Of a stretch of 64,000 nt of DNA, positions 54,807 to 63,491 are shown piece after piece. Position numbers and translations under genes: made by a program. The stretch comes from Pseudomonadota bacterium (GTDB lineage Bacteria; Pseudomonadota; Gammaproteobacteria; Steroidobacterales; Woeseiaceae). The notes below the pieces were generated by a model, which ran no database searches, was not told the origin of the DNA, and was given only the letters and a program-made list of their open reading frames with translations. Numbering within the stretch: the stretch's first letter is position 1; every line of letters begins with the position of its first letter. The stretch spans positions 1-64,000 of the forward strand of contig JADFSP010000009.1 of the NCBI GenBank assembly GCA_022560695.1, written 5' to 3'.

Positions 54807-55516
54807 TGCCGTTGCTCCGTACCGTCACTGAACTTGTAGCCGACGCCCCATACGGTTAGCAGATACACCGGATTGTGACGGTCAGGTTCTATCTTGCCGC
54901 GCAATCGGTTGATGTGTGAATTGACCGTGTGCTCATAGCCATCGTGTTGATAACCCCAGACCAGGTCGAGCAACTGCTTGCGGGTATAAACTTTGCCGGG
55001 GTTAGCGGCAAACTGCACCAGCAAGTCGAATTCCTTCGCCGTAAGCTCCACACTCGCGCCCGGCAAACGAACTTCACGTCTCTCCAGATCGATTTCCAGT
55101 TCGCCGCACACTATGCGCTTGTCGCGGTGCCGCTGATTCGACGACAGCAGTTCTACGCGGCGAAAAATAGCTTTAACGCGGGCTAGCAACTCGTGGATGC
55201 TGAATGGCTTGATAAGGTAGTCGTCGGCGCCCGATTCAAGCCCCACGATTCTGTCTACTTCGGTTGATTTCGCGGTCAGCATCAATATCGGAATATAGGG
55301 ATAATCGGCGCGCAATTTTGTGCAGATCTCGAGGCCGTTCATTCCGGGCAGCATCAGATCCAGGATCACGAGTTGAAAGTGGCCCGAAACCGCTCGAAGC
55401 AAGCCCTTCTCGCCGTTCATTTGCACCTCTACGCGATAGCCTAAATCGCGCAAATGGAGAGAGACGAGGTCACAAATGTCCGGATTATCTTCGATTACAA
55501 GAATGTTTCGGAGCAT
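54803..55516 (-). CDS. OmpR/PhoB-family response regulator
   Basis: 237 residues from ATG 55516. Receiver domain with phosphorylated D53 (VILDLMLPGMNG), K103 (YLIKPFS), and acidic pocket E9-D10. A winged-helix DNA-binding domain follows (LTAKEFDLLVQFAANPGKVY, HTVNSHINRLRGKIEPD, YLLTVWGVGYKF). Paired with the kinase encoded immediately downstream. Confidence 0.95.
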   Translation of the reverse strand: MLRNILVIEDNPDICDLVSLHLRDLGYRVEVQMNGEKGLLRAVSGHFQLVILDLMLPGMNGLEICTKLRADYPYIPILMLTAKSTEVDRIVGLESGADDYLIKPFSIHELLARVKAIFRRVELLSSNQRHRDKRIVCGELEIDLERREVRLPGASVELTAKEFDLLVQFAANPGKVYTRKQLLDLVWGYQHDGYEHTVNSHINRLRGKIEPDRHNPVYLLTVWGVGYKFSDGTEQRQ

Positions 55517-55657
55517 GGTCAGTGTACTGAGCGAATCTTGCGAAAGATCATAATGGACAAATTTCACAAAATCATGACGAAAACGAGGCTGTTTCCGATA
55601 TCCGCTGCCGCATTGCCGGCCTATTGTCGCAACGCACGCCGGATGTGGTAGTGAGGG

Positions 55658-55731
55658 TGGAGCGGGTGAAGGGAATCGAACCCTCATTCTCAGCTTGGGA
55701 AGCTGATGTTCTACCGTTGAACTACACCCGC
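55658..55731 (-). tRNA. tRNA-Gly, anticodon CCC
   Basis: Full cloverleaf on the minus strand: acceptor GCGGGTG/CACCCGC, D-arm GTTCAACGGTAGAAC, anticodon stem TCAGC/GCTGA with loop TTCCCAA (anticodon CCC), T-arm AGGGTTCGATTCCCT, and encoded CCA after the discriminator T. Lies at the point where the sequence turns more AT-rich to the right. Confidence 0.96.
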
Positions 55732-55898
55732 AATCGTTGCATTTCCAATAGTGTACCTACGGTTCTGACGGAACCCAATAGTCCCTACCGGTAGAGGAAT
55801 GGTGACGACGGTGATGTGTCAAACTGCGTAAAAGATGTGACATTTGCCCTATACTCACTTCCTACTTCTCGGCAAAATGCCAAGACCCGCGAGAAATT

Positions 55899-56642
55899 AT
55901 GATGAATACTAACTTTGGGCATCTGTTTCCATGGCAGTTACTCACTCGTTTTGCTGGTGCGCGAATGACGTGCCGCTTAGAGTCGAACCTCGATGTGATC
56001 CGGCTCGGCAAGGAGGCGGAGAAGATTATTGAAGAGTTCAAGCCTGTTGATCAACATGGTGACGATCATGCGGGAGGCTGGAAATCCGTAAGTCTCATTT
56101 CATTTGGCGGTGATCCGTTTGAGAGCAAGGTAGTCCCCGGTAAACTCCCCATGAAGACGCCAGCCCTTCAGCTCGCTCCGTATTTGGAAAGTGTGCTCGA
56201 CGCTTTCGATTATGACAAACAACGGGTGCGGATGATGCAGCTCCTACCCGGAGAAACCATCCTCTGGCATGATGATTACAGTGAGTCCATCGATAGTGTG
56301 ACCGCCAGGATTCATATTCCGATCGTGACCAATTCGGACGTAAAGTTTCAGATTTCGCACGAAGATTGTCGATGGTTGGCTGGCGAGATCTGGTACGGTG
56401 ATTTCTCGTTTCCCCACCGAGTGCATAACGGAGGCCGCAAGAGACGTATACACCTGGTCATAGACGTCCGGGTCAATGATCAACTCTTGGGCCTATTTCC
56501 ACCCGAATATTTGGCCAATCGGCCGAAGAGGGATCGTATTCGTGGGATCATTGCGCTGATGGTAAGGTTCTACACTTGGCGGCGCTATCGTTTCGGATAC
56601 ATGAAGCGTAAACAGAAATCCGGGCTCTATCAGGCCGGCTAG
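55899..56642 (+). CDS. Aspartyl/asparaginyl beta-hydroxylase-like (2-oxoglutarate dioxygenase)
   Basis: 247 residues, cytoplasmic. Typical motifs: LPGETILWHDDYSESID (first metal H and D), RIHIPIVTN, and WYGDFSFPHRVHNGG (second H) before RRIHLVIDV with the 2-oxoglutarate-binding arginine. Such enzymes hydroxylate Asp/Asn residues of proteins or small substrates. Inner part (56161-56331) is perfectly duplicated in inverse orientation at 60109-60279. Gene looks intact here. Confidence 0.85.
   Translation: MMNTNFGHLFPWQLLTRFAGARMTCRLESNLDVIRLGKEAEKIIEEFKPVDQHGDDHAGGWKSVSLISFGGDPFESKVVPGKLPMKTPALQLAPYLESVLDAFDYDKQRVRMMQLLPGETILWHDDYSESIDSVTARIHIPIVTNSDVKFQISHEDCRWLAGEIWYGDFSFPHRVHNGGRKRRIHLVIDVRVNDQLLGLFPPEYLANRPKRDRIRGIIALMVRFYTWRRYRFGYMKRKQKSGLYQAG
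56161..56331 (+). repeat. Left copy of a perfect 171-bp inverted repeat
   Basis: Internal to the hydroxylase-like gene. Base-by-base comparison with 60109-60279 (reverse complement) shows no mismatch across all 171 positions, with the flanks diverging at once on both sides. Confidence 0.93.
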
Positions 56643-57250
56643 TTGGACACTGCAAACGTACAGTCGTTAACGACAGTCGGCATATCAATTCGTCGGCCAT
56701 CTACTAGCACGTGTTGACTGATCCGCCCAAGTCTCTTTGAGTTGCTTTTTCGATATAAATAATACCCGCTGCAGGCATTGCTCAGATTGCAGCCTGGGTC
56801 GCTCGTTGCACCATGATTTGGTATTCAATGGAATCGGGTTTACCTGAATGCAACTCAGCGGAAACAGCAGGTTCTTATATTTCTTGCATTGGACTGATGC
56901 TCTTGGAGCAAGCCGATAACCCAGAACTTAACGCCATGCAATCTGACGCAAGTACTTCACACCGCTGATGGCGACAATGTGTAAACTGTCGCTGGAAAAT
57001 TTATTTACCGCATTCACGACGAGTGCCTTTCGATTTCGAATGATCTGTTCTGACGACGAGGGTCGTCCTGTTGGTTTCTGTTTCATCTCAACTCCTCAGG
57101 TTAGGATGAAAAAAAACACTCTCTTAAACCAGAACTAAATCTGTCCCATGGGCGCTGACGTCATACTCTTAAATCAACAAGTTAATCTACATTCACTGCT
57201 ATAATCAGGCCGCGCTACAATTTATTCGGAATAGAGATAAAGTAATAGCG
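56643..57250. other. Mostly non-coding 600-bp interval
   Basis: AT-rich relative to the left part of the window. Begins with a 12-bp palindrome GTCGTTAACGAC (56663-56674) just past the hydroxylase stop. Contains one believable small gene on the minus strand (56928-57086). No tRNA, insertion sequence or terminator with a T-run was recognised. Confidence 0.5.
56928..57086 (-). CDS. 52-residue basic protein with strong ribosome site
   Basis: Starts at ATG 57084-57086 with TGAGGAGT five bases upstream, ends TAA at 56928. The product is basic (MKQKPTGRPSSSEQIIRNRK at the start, VKYLRQIAWR at the end). Small basic proteins of this kind are often DNA-binding regulators in plasmids or phage. Not recognised; believed because of the ribosome site. 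Confidence 0.5.
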   Translation of the reverse strand: MKQKPTGRPSSSEQIIRNRKALVVNAVNKFSSDSLHIVAISGVKYLRQIAWR

Positions 57251-58711
57251 ATGAATTCGATTCGTGAAAAAACAGCGATACAGATAGATTTATTAAAATT
57301 ATTTTCTGTGCTTTGGTTTCTTGCAAAATTATTTTCTCTATCCCAGACTAAATTCGCAATTGCGATCATAGAGCTCCAATTTTCCGCGATTTTTCTTATT
57401 CCAATAGTTATTGCTTGCGTGGTCGGGCTCCTTCGGCCGTCGTCGATTCGGTGTCTTGTAGCCGTCGCGATTCTATACTGCATTTATTTCCTTTACTCGC
57501 TTCCTAACTCCAGCAATCACCGAATTATGTTTTTCATGGTCGATGTAACGATCATATCCGTCTATGTTTGGCAGTGGGCGCACGGCGAAGATTCACGCAG
57601 AAACCGTAAGGCATTCTTTGAGGCCTTTGCGCCGGTCGGCCGTTACCTTCTTTTGATGATGTATTTTTATGGCACTTTTCACAAACTGAATACCGACTGG
57701 CTGAATCCGGAAGTTAGCTGTGGAATCGTCGCAATTAATACCATTCTTAAACCACTGGGATTGAACGGTCTCGTCACCGACATGACGGCTATCTACGGCA
57801 CCTTGATATTGGAGGCAGCCGCAATATTTTTCTTGTGCACGCCACGCCTGAAGTATCTGGGTTTCTTGATTGGTATACCATTCCACCTCATGATCGCGCT
57901 CTTCCCCATGTCGTGGTTCATGGGTTTCTCGGCGATGGTCCTGGCGTTTTATAGCCTTTTTCTCCCAGACTCCTTTGGGGATCGACTGTCGGAATTTATT
58001 ACCCGCATCACCCCCTACCGCAGAACATTGGTGATCATAATTCTGGTTGGATTAATCGGGTTTTCTGTGGTGCTCATCGGCGCAAATATATATGGACCAG
58101 CTTCCGGGTCACAGCTTGTTGCTGGTATCGGGAAAAATACGTACTGGGTGTTTGTTTCTGGCCTGTTCGTCTCGATTGGCGTTACCTACCTTGCTTTGGT
58201 CCTAAAATTAACGTTCGGTCTCCATTCGCCGACCACTTGGCGCTACTGGGTTCCGAGGCCTATGGCTCTTCTCGTTCTGCCCGTAATATTCTTCGTCAAC
58301 GGCTTTGCTCCCTATATCGGGCTCAAAACCCAGGCAACGTTCTCGATGTTCAGCAACCTGCACACCGAAGGCGGCAAAACCAATCACATATTTTTCAACA
58401 AACCGCCTTATCTATTCAACTACCAGTCTGAAATCGTCCATGTCCTTGAGGCTCCCCCGGAATTCGTCCGCCGAAGTCAAGCGCAAGCGCGCCGCCGGCC
58501 AGACGGCCGGTTCACTCTGGTTGGATTCGACTTCTGGGACTACTTGCACAGATATCCCTCAACATTTGTCACCTACGTTGACCGCACAGGGATACACAAG
58601 CTCGAGCGGGCCGAAGCTGTATTACGCGATCATCCGCTCCCCTGGGTCTTGCGCAAGATCTTTGCTTTCAAGCCTGTTGACTTTACCCGCCCCAAAATCT
58701 GTAGCAATTGA
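57251..58711 (+). CDS. HTTM-like (vitamin K-dependent carboxylase-related) membrane protein
   Basis: 486 residues, about 10-11 membrane segments. Features of the HTTM branch are LMMYFYGTFHKLNTDWLNPE, GIPFHLMIALFPMSWFMGFS, and FAPYIGLKTQATFSMFSNLH with TEGGKTNHIFF. Some such proteins sit with DCC-type (DUF393) thiol oxidoreductases, as here, where the two genes converge. The reaction is unknown. Codons are more AT-rich than in the left part of the window. Confidence 0.78.
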   Translation: MNSIREKTAIQIDLLKLFSVLWFLAKLFSLSQTKFAIAIIELQFSAIFLIPIVIACVVGLLRPSSIRCLVAVAILYCIYFLYSLPNSSNHRIMFFMVDVTIISVYVWQWAHGEDSRRNRKAFFEAFAPVGRYLLLMMYFYGTFHKLNTDWLNPEVSCGIVAINTILKPLGLNGLVTDMTAIYGTLILEAAAIFFLCTPRLKYLGFLIGIPFHLMIALFPMSWFMGFSAMVLAFYSLFLPDSFGDRLSEFITRITPYRRTLVIIILVGLIGFSVVLIGANIYGPASGSQLVAGIGKNTYWVFVSGLFVSIGVTYLALVLKLTFGLHSPTTWRYWVPRPMALLVLPVIFFVNGFAPYIGLKTQATFSMFSNLHTEGGKTNHIFFNKPPYLFNYQSEIVHVLEAPPEFVRRSQAQARRRPDGRFTLVGFDFWDYLHRYPSTFVTYVDRTGIHKLERAEAVLRDHPLPWVLRKIFAFKPVDFTRPKICSN

Positions 58712-58726
58712 CGGGCGTCGTCTCGC

Positions 58727-59140
58727 TCAGAGCGTCGGCGGACCGAGCTTAGGCCGACCGAGTAGCCACAAAGTAACATTGCGCACAGCACGAAACGCCG
58801 GGTACAGGAGGTGCACCAGTCGGGGCGAACGTGTCAAACCAATATTTATCCGGTTGAACAATGTCGACGGGCTGCTGAGTAGTGCGATCATATGCATGCA
58901 GTCGGCGCCGTGATAGTAGCGCCCACCGTATATAAGCACCATCCCCTCGTCCAGGTTGTAACCAGCGGCTACGACCTCATTGACTAGGGGGCCACCGCTT
59001 CGGGCGTTGACGAGTTCGACCTGGCCGACGGCCTCTTTGAGACGCAAGAACCGGACGTAGGACGAGCAGAACGGGCACTCGCCGTCATAGATAATGACAG
59101 CGGCATGTGCGTTCTCCGTTCCAGATTTGCTTGTTGGCAT
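58727..59140 (-). CDS. DCC-family (DUF393) thiol-disulfide oxidoreductase-like protein
   Basis: 137 residues with the DCC signature IYDGECPFCSSYVRFL. Thioredoxin-like. Convergent with the HTTM-like membrane gene (15-base gap), a pairing seen in other genomes. Probably acts on membrane or partner thiols; the exact role is not known. Confidence 0.88.
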   Translation of the reverse strand: MPTSKSGTENAHAAVIIYDGECPFCSSYVRFLRLKEAVGQVELVNARSGGPLVNEVVAAGYNLDEGMVLIYGGRYYHGADCMHMIALLSSPSTLFNRINIGLTRSPRLVHLLYPAFRAVRNVTLWLLGRPKLGPPTL

Positions 59141-59143
59141 CCT

Positions 59144-59359
59144 CTAGCTCGCCATCACCATCATCACTACAGAGACTAGCACCATTCGCTCGTGGCCGTT
59201 ACAGCCGATTTCACCGCGATTGGTGCGGGCTACGGTTTGCGGTTTGATTGTCTGCATTGCACATCCATAGCACTCAAATATTGTTAGAGAATCCATGATA
59301 TCAAACACTTCCGCGGTGACTCCCGGCATCCCGCATCCCAAGGCACAGCCCGGATCCAT
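59144..59359 (-). CDS. Doubtful small cysteine-rich ORF or gene remnant
   Basis: 71 codons ending three bases before the DCC gene, with clustered cysteines (DPGCALGCGMPG, FECYGC). The same frame stays open for about 27 codons upstream of the ATG without any start codon, and that extension also looks protein-like, so this may be the tail of a broken gene. No family recognised. Weak support. Confidence 0.3.
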   Translation of the reverse strand: MDPGCALGCGMPGVTAEVFDIMDSLTIFECYGCAMQTIKPQTVARTNRGEIGCNGHERMVLVSVVMMVMAS

Positions 59360-59505
59360 TGCCGCGTCCAGACATACATCCTCAAGCCGTCGTACCTCGG
59401 TAAGCGATGGCGCATGGAGAAGATAATTGCCAGTGGTGTCGAATCAAATAACACATACTCGGCCAGAAGCGGACACGAGGATAGCTGCGTAGAGGAGCAT
59501 GATCT

Positions 59506-60021
59506 ATGCTGCTAGCAGATTTCGTGAACGGGAGCATAAACGTGAAAAGACTCGATCTAACTGGAATGGCCGCGATTGCAGAAGTAATTGGTACCATAGG
59601 CATCATTGCGTCCCTGATTTTTGTCGTAGTGAGCATCAATAGAAATACGAGCGAAGTGAACGCATCTCAGATGAATGTAATATACGGCGTGAGTCGCCAG
59701 ATTGAATTAGCGATCGCTTCGGACCCGGAGTGGACCGATATTATCTTGCGAGGGCGTAGTCACTCAGATCAATTATCGGAGACCGAACAATACAGGTATG
59801 ACGTATACCCGGTGGCGGTTATAGATCTTTGGGATCTTTTGACTTTACGTGATTCTGACGGACTCATGGATGAAGATATGGTTGTGAGTTGGCATATATA
59901 CTTCCACGACTGGGTGAAGCGCTATATGACGGAGAGCGATTGGCAACGCGTTAATTGGCAATATTCGGGCGAAATTATGACGCTGATGGATGCCGCCTTT
60001 TCAACAGAGCCACTCAACTAA
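59506..60021 (+). CDS. Single-pass membrane protein, unknown function
   Basis: 171 residues with GAGGAG 9 bases upstream. One N-terminal membrane segment (AAIAEVIGTIGIIASLIFVV, about 21-42) and a soluble domain (NRNTSEVNASQMNVIYGVSR, TDIILRGRSHSDQLSETEQY). Similar short proteins recur in marine gammaproteobacteria with no known role. Left flank of the inverted duplication. Confidence 0.72.
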   Translation: MLLADFVNGSINVKRLDLTGMAAIAEVIGTIGIIASLIFVVVSINRNTSEVNASQMNVIYGVSRQIELAIASDPEWTDIILRGRSHSDQLSETEQYRYDVYPVAVIDLWDLLTLRDSDGLMDEDMVVSWHIYFHDWVKRYMTESDWQRVNWQYSGEIMTLMDAAFSTEPLN

Positions 60022-60108
60022 GTCGCTTTTTGGTCAATTTCAAATCCCAGCTCACCCGAAATCAACGCACATCGCAAAGCCTGTATTTGCTGCGACGATT
60101 GCAAGCGA

Positions 60109-60279
60109 TGGTCACGATCGGAATATGAATCCTGGCGGTCACACTATCGATGGACTCACTGTAATCATCATGCCAGAGGATGGTTTCTCCGGGTAGGAGC
60201 TGCATCATCCGCACCCGTTGTTTGTCATAATCGAAAGCGTCGAGCACACTTTCCAAATACGGAGCGAGCTGAAGGGCTG
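60109..60279 (-). repeat. Right copy of the perfect 171-bp inverted repeat
   Basis: Reverse complement of 56161-56331, carrying codons for residues within the hydroxylase motif region (LPGETILWHDDYSESID) on the minus strand. It has no start or stop context of its own and is a non-functional fragment. Its right edge abuts the helicase gene's upstream frame. Confidence 0.93.
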
Positions 60280-60308
60280 AGCGTCACGCGGTCGTTTCCA
60301 GAATCGTT

Positions 60309-62768
60309 TTGGACTTGGACGAACCCGTGAAAGATGCCGACGGGATCGTTCGCCCGCTCAAAGACATACCACTGAATACGTCAGTGCATTGCCCCGTACA
60401 TGCAGACGCAAAGCCAAGTGCGTTCGTCCTTAAGAACAAGAAGGGAGTCGTCGGGATCTATTGCAACGCTTGTACTGTTGGTTACTACACGTCCTCGGAC
60501 GTTCCGATCTACGATTTCAACTACTCGCTATCCAACCTGACTGACTTATCCTTAGAAGAATATGAAACGACCGAAGGTGTTCTTGTGTACTCCGACAGGG
60601 CGATTTTCTGGCTTAACGAGCAGTATCTCCCAAAGCTAAGGACAGACACGCCGATAACGCTCGTCAAAAGCCCAAAAGGTTCGGGAAAAACCCAATGGCT
60701 GGAGCACATCGTAGAACAGTGCTACAAGCAAAACCTCTCCGTGCTCTTGATCGGACATAGGCGGTCTTTGATTCAATCTGTGGCTCAACGCTTGCGCCTA
60801 ACGCCATATCTCTACGAATACTCTCCTACAAAGGATGATCCGCAATCCGATCGCCTTCGGACGAACCGCCCAACGAAGTACTATGCAATTTGCGCTGACA
60901 GTTTGCCCACCCTGCTCGACACATGCGATAACAAATACGATGTCGTTCTCATCGATGAAGTTGAACAGGTGTTCTCCCATCTCACGTCGAACACGCTAAA
61001 GGACAAAAGAATTGAGACCTTTCTGTATTTTAAGTACTACGTTAATGCTGCGAAATATGTATATGCGATGGACGCAGATCTGAACGAACTGACGGTAAAC
61101 ACACTACACGATTTTGTAGACGATAAAAAAAGCAGAGAAGTAAGAGTAATCATCAATCGATATACGCAGAAAGGCAAACAACTGGACCTCTACGATAACC
61201 AGGCGCATTTAATGGCCGATTTGGTAAGTTCGATAAACAACAACGAACGCTGTTTCGTTTGTTGCAACTCAAGGAAACAGGTTCACACGCTGGAAGAAAT
61301 CATAGAGGAACAGTTCGGCGACAACAAAAAAGTAATGGCTATCAGTTCCCGCAATTCGCAGGATTCCCACATTCAAGAGTTCATCAAGAACGTGAAAGTA
61401 GCGGTATTGGACTACGACGTGGTGATCGTCTCGCCATCCGTGGGCACCGGTGTCGACATCACATTTCCCAACAATGATCAGAAAATCGACGCGGTGTACG
61501 GTTTCTTTCACGCGAGGGTCAACACACATTTCGATATCGACCAACAGATATCCCGAGTGCGGCATCCCAAGTCGGTGAGGGTGTGGATTTCACCAGAGAC
61601 GTTTCGATTTGATTCGAACCACGATGCGATCAAGCACGAAGTTGATCGTACAGATAGGCATTCGAAACGGCTCATTGGCATTGAGCCGAACGGAAAGCCT
61701 ATCTATGAGACAAATGATGAATACCTGAATCTTTACGCCAACGTGAAGTCGATGCAACGAGGTTCCAAAAACAATCTCCGGCTTAATTTCAAGAAATTGA
61801 AGACGCACGAAGGTTGGACGATTAATCAAGTTGAGTGTGACGAAGAAGCCAACAAGGAAGGACTCGCCATTGCACGTAGGGGAAAGGAGCTTTATGAAGA
61901 AGGACTGAAAAATAGTGTCCTAAATGCAAAGATCATTACGATGGATGAGTATTTGGGGTTGAGGAAATCCAGCGAATTTACGCACCTGAGTTCAGACGAA
62001 GAAGCTGCCATGCGTCGCTACGAGATCGAATCGTTTTACTACGAAGATGCGACAGAGGATTTAGTCGATCTCGATAATGATGGCAAGTATCGACGTCGAA
62101 TTAGACAATACGAGCACTATACGAGGCCTGATACTGAGCTTCAGTACAAAGATATTTTGGACGATAGTCGGTCAACACATAAAACTGACAAGAAGACACT
62201 TCTTGCCAGAAAGAAGCTTCTCCATCAACTCTTCATGTCTGCAGGTTTAGCCGATAAGAACAACGATCTCATTGCCGAACAATTCATTGAAAGTGATTCG
62301 CTCGCGGATTTTGCGGACCTATGTGAAAAGAACAAAGAGACAATCGCCCGATGGTTTGAGTTCGACATTCGTAAGAACATACACGAAAAACCGGGCCAGC
62401 AGCTTGGGACATTTCTTCGACTGCTTGGAATCGCTTGGGAAAGGTCGAAACCAATCAAGAGAGACGGAAAGAAGATTTACCGGTATCAGATTACTCAATC
62501 TGTAATTGACGATCTAGATGCCATCGTTAATCGTCGGCTTGATCAATCAGTAACACAGAAATGGCACGAGAACCGGAACGCTACGATTGAGAATCGACTC
62601 TTTGAGCCGGAAGATGAGAGCGACACTGAATTGGATGAACTTCTTGCACGCGTAATACGTGACAATAAGATTCGACTAATTGATCTGAAGGAGAAGCGTG
62701 ACGCTGAATCGGAAGAGCTTCTTGCAAGCAGCAAACGTGACGAAAATACGTCCGGGACTTCTGAATAG
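60309..62768 (+). CDS. Zinc-finger plus SF2-helicase protein, origin-binding/plasmid-replication type
   Basis: 819 codons if TTG 60309 is the start. N-terminal zinc module CPVH (28-31) and CNAC (52-55), primase-like. Then an SF2 helicase core: Walker A SPKGSGKTQ (121-129), Walker B/DEVEQ (216-220), SPSVGTGVDI (375-384), and QQISRVRHP (412-420). This order matches origin-binding helicases (herpes UL9-like; CyRepA1-type plasmid initiators), which open replication origins. A C-terminal charged tail binds DNA or partners. The true N-terminus may be lost: the upstream frame is open to the inverted-repeat junction with no ATG or GTG before TTG 60309 (GTG 60327 is possible). Confidence 0.78.
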   Translation: MDLDEPVKDADGIVRPLKDIPLNTSVHCPVHADAKPSAFVLKNKKGVVGIYCNACTVGYYTSSDVPIYDFNYSLSNLTDLSLEEYETTEGVLVYSDRAIFWLNEQYLPKLRTDTPITLVKSPKGSGKTQWLEHIVEQCYKQNLSVLLIGHRRSLIQSVAQRLRLTPYLYEYSPTKDDPQSDRLRTNRPTKYYAICADSLPTLLDTCDNKYDVVLIDEVEQVFSHLTSNTLKDKRIETFLYFKYYVNAAKYVYAMDADLNELTVNTLHDFVDDKKSREVRVIINRYTQKGKQLDLYDNQAHLMADLVSSINNNERCFVCCNSRKQVHTLEEIIEEQFGDNKKVMAISSRNSQDSHIQEFIKNVKVAVLDYDVVIVSPSVGTGVDITFPNNDQKIDAVYGFFHARVNTHFDIDQQISRVRHPKSVRVWISPETFRFDSNHDAIKHEVDRTDRHSKRLIGIEPNGKPIYETNDEYLNLYANVKSMQRGSKNNLRLNFKKLKTHEGWTINQVECDEEANKEGLAIARRGKELYEEGLKNSVLNAKIITMDEYLGLRKSSEFTHLSSDEEAAMRRYEIESFYYEDATEDLVDLDNDGKYRRRIRQYEHYTRPDTELQYKDILDDSRSTHKTDKKTLLARKKLLHQLFMSAGLADKNNDLIAEQFIESDSLADFADLCEKNKETIARWFEFDIRKNIHEKPGQQLGTFLRLLGIAWERSKPIKRDGKKIYRYQITQSVIDDLDAIVNRRLDQSVTQKWHENRNATIENRLFEPEDESDTELDELLARVIRDNKIRLIDLKEKRDAESEELLASSKRDENTSGTSE

Positions 62769-63162
62769 AGTCCGAAGGATTCAACCTGGTAACACTATCT
62801 GGACACTGTTGCCCGCGATTCGGTGGATCCGTCTGCCAGCTCGGCTTTCAACCCGTTGGATCTACCAAGGGGGATAACGGAAAGGTTGGTTCGACGACAG
62901 GACTATGAAATCATTATGCTTCTCTATTCCATATAAATCAATAAGTTATGAATTTTCATCATTAACGTTCTAATCAGAGGGGATAACGAAACAAATATTT
63001 CTCTATACAAATATAAAAAACGTTATCCCTAGGCGATTCTCAAATCGATTCTAACCATTGAAATTTGTTTTTGGTGTCATTACAGGGGATATCCGATTTC
63101 GACTGGAATACTCGATCTGAGACAGGATTCCACCCGGATTTAGGTCCGATCAAACACCAGAC
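62769..63162. other. Putative replication origin: AT-rich region with GGGGATAACG iterons
   Basis: GGGGATAACG at 62870-62879 and 62979-62988, the complement CGTTATCCC at 63021-63029, and a relative GGGGATATCC at 63084. The second and third form an inverted pair around 32 AT-rich bases, the usual layout of a duplex-unwinding element next to initiator-binding sites. It lies directly behind the helicase gene. Function inferred from layout. Confidence 0.62.
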
Positions 63163-63200
63163 AAAAAAATAGGTGGTTGTCTCGAAGAACAACCACCTAT
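63163..63200 (-). terminator. Terminator of the small-gene unit
   Basis: Perfect 12-bp stem ATAGGTGGTTGT/ACAACCACCTAT with eight-base loop, followed on the minus strand by seven Ts. It is 24 bases beyond the stop codon of the small basic gene. Confidence 0.92.
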
Positions 63201-63224
63201 CCCTGACCGAAGGGAAGGTACGGA

Positions 63225-63491
63225 TCAGGACGTTTTGGCGAGTTTCCGACGGACGTTATAGACGTAGGTCATGGCACCTTTCGGTGTGAGGCCACATCCC
63301 TCAATGAATACCTGAACGATGACGTCCCGTTCCTCGTCCTTAACCAGATCGTAAATGGCTCTGGCCACCTCCGCCTTTGTGACACCGCCTTTTTTGGTCA
63401 TTGCCTGACCTGTAGAAATGGCTTTCTTGAAGTTAGCTGGATTGGCCGGCTTGATCTCAGCCTTGGTCTCTGATGTATTGGATTTCGTCAT
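63225..63491 (-). CDS. Small protein of plasmid/phage type, unknown function
   Basis: 88 residues from ATG 63491 with AGGAGA seven bases upstream (a longer start is less likely). Charged N-terminus, then a helical domain (KAEVARAIYDLVKDEERDVI, ECGLTPKGAMTYVYNVRRK-like segment). Its start lies inside the end of the gene upstream (35-base overlap). No family recognised. Confidence 0.68.
   Translation of the reverse strand: MTKSNTSETKAEIKPANPANFKKAISTGQAMTKKGGVTKAEVARAIYDLVKDEERDVIVQVFIEGCGLTPKGAMTYVYNVRRKLAKTS

Noticed and set aside
55658..55731. tRNA-Gly as a classical attachment site of an integrated element
   Set aside because: The accessory region lies on the 5' side of the tRNA and no duplicate of the tRNA 3' end is visible to its right; kept only as a weak boundary hint.
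62941..62960. Palindrome ATGAATTTTCAT near the putative origin
   Set aside because: Not a true palindrome when checked.
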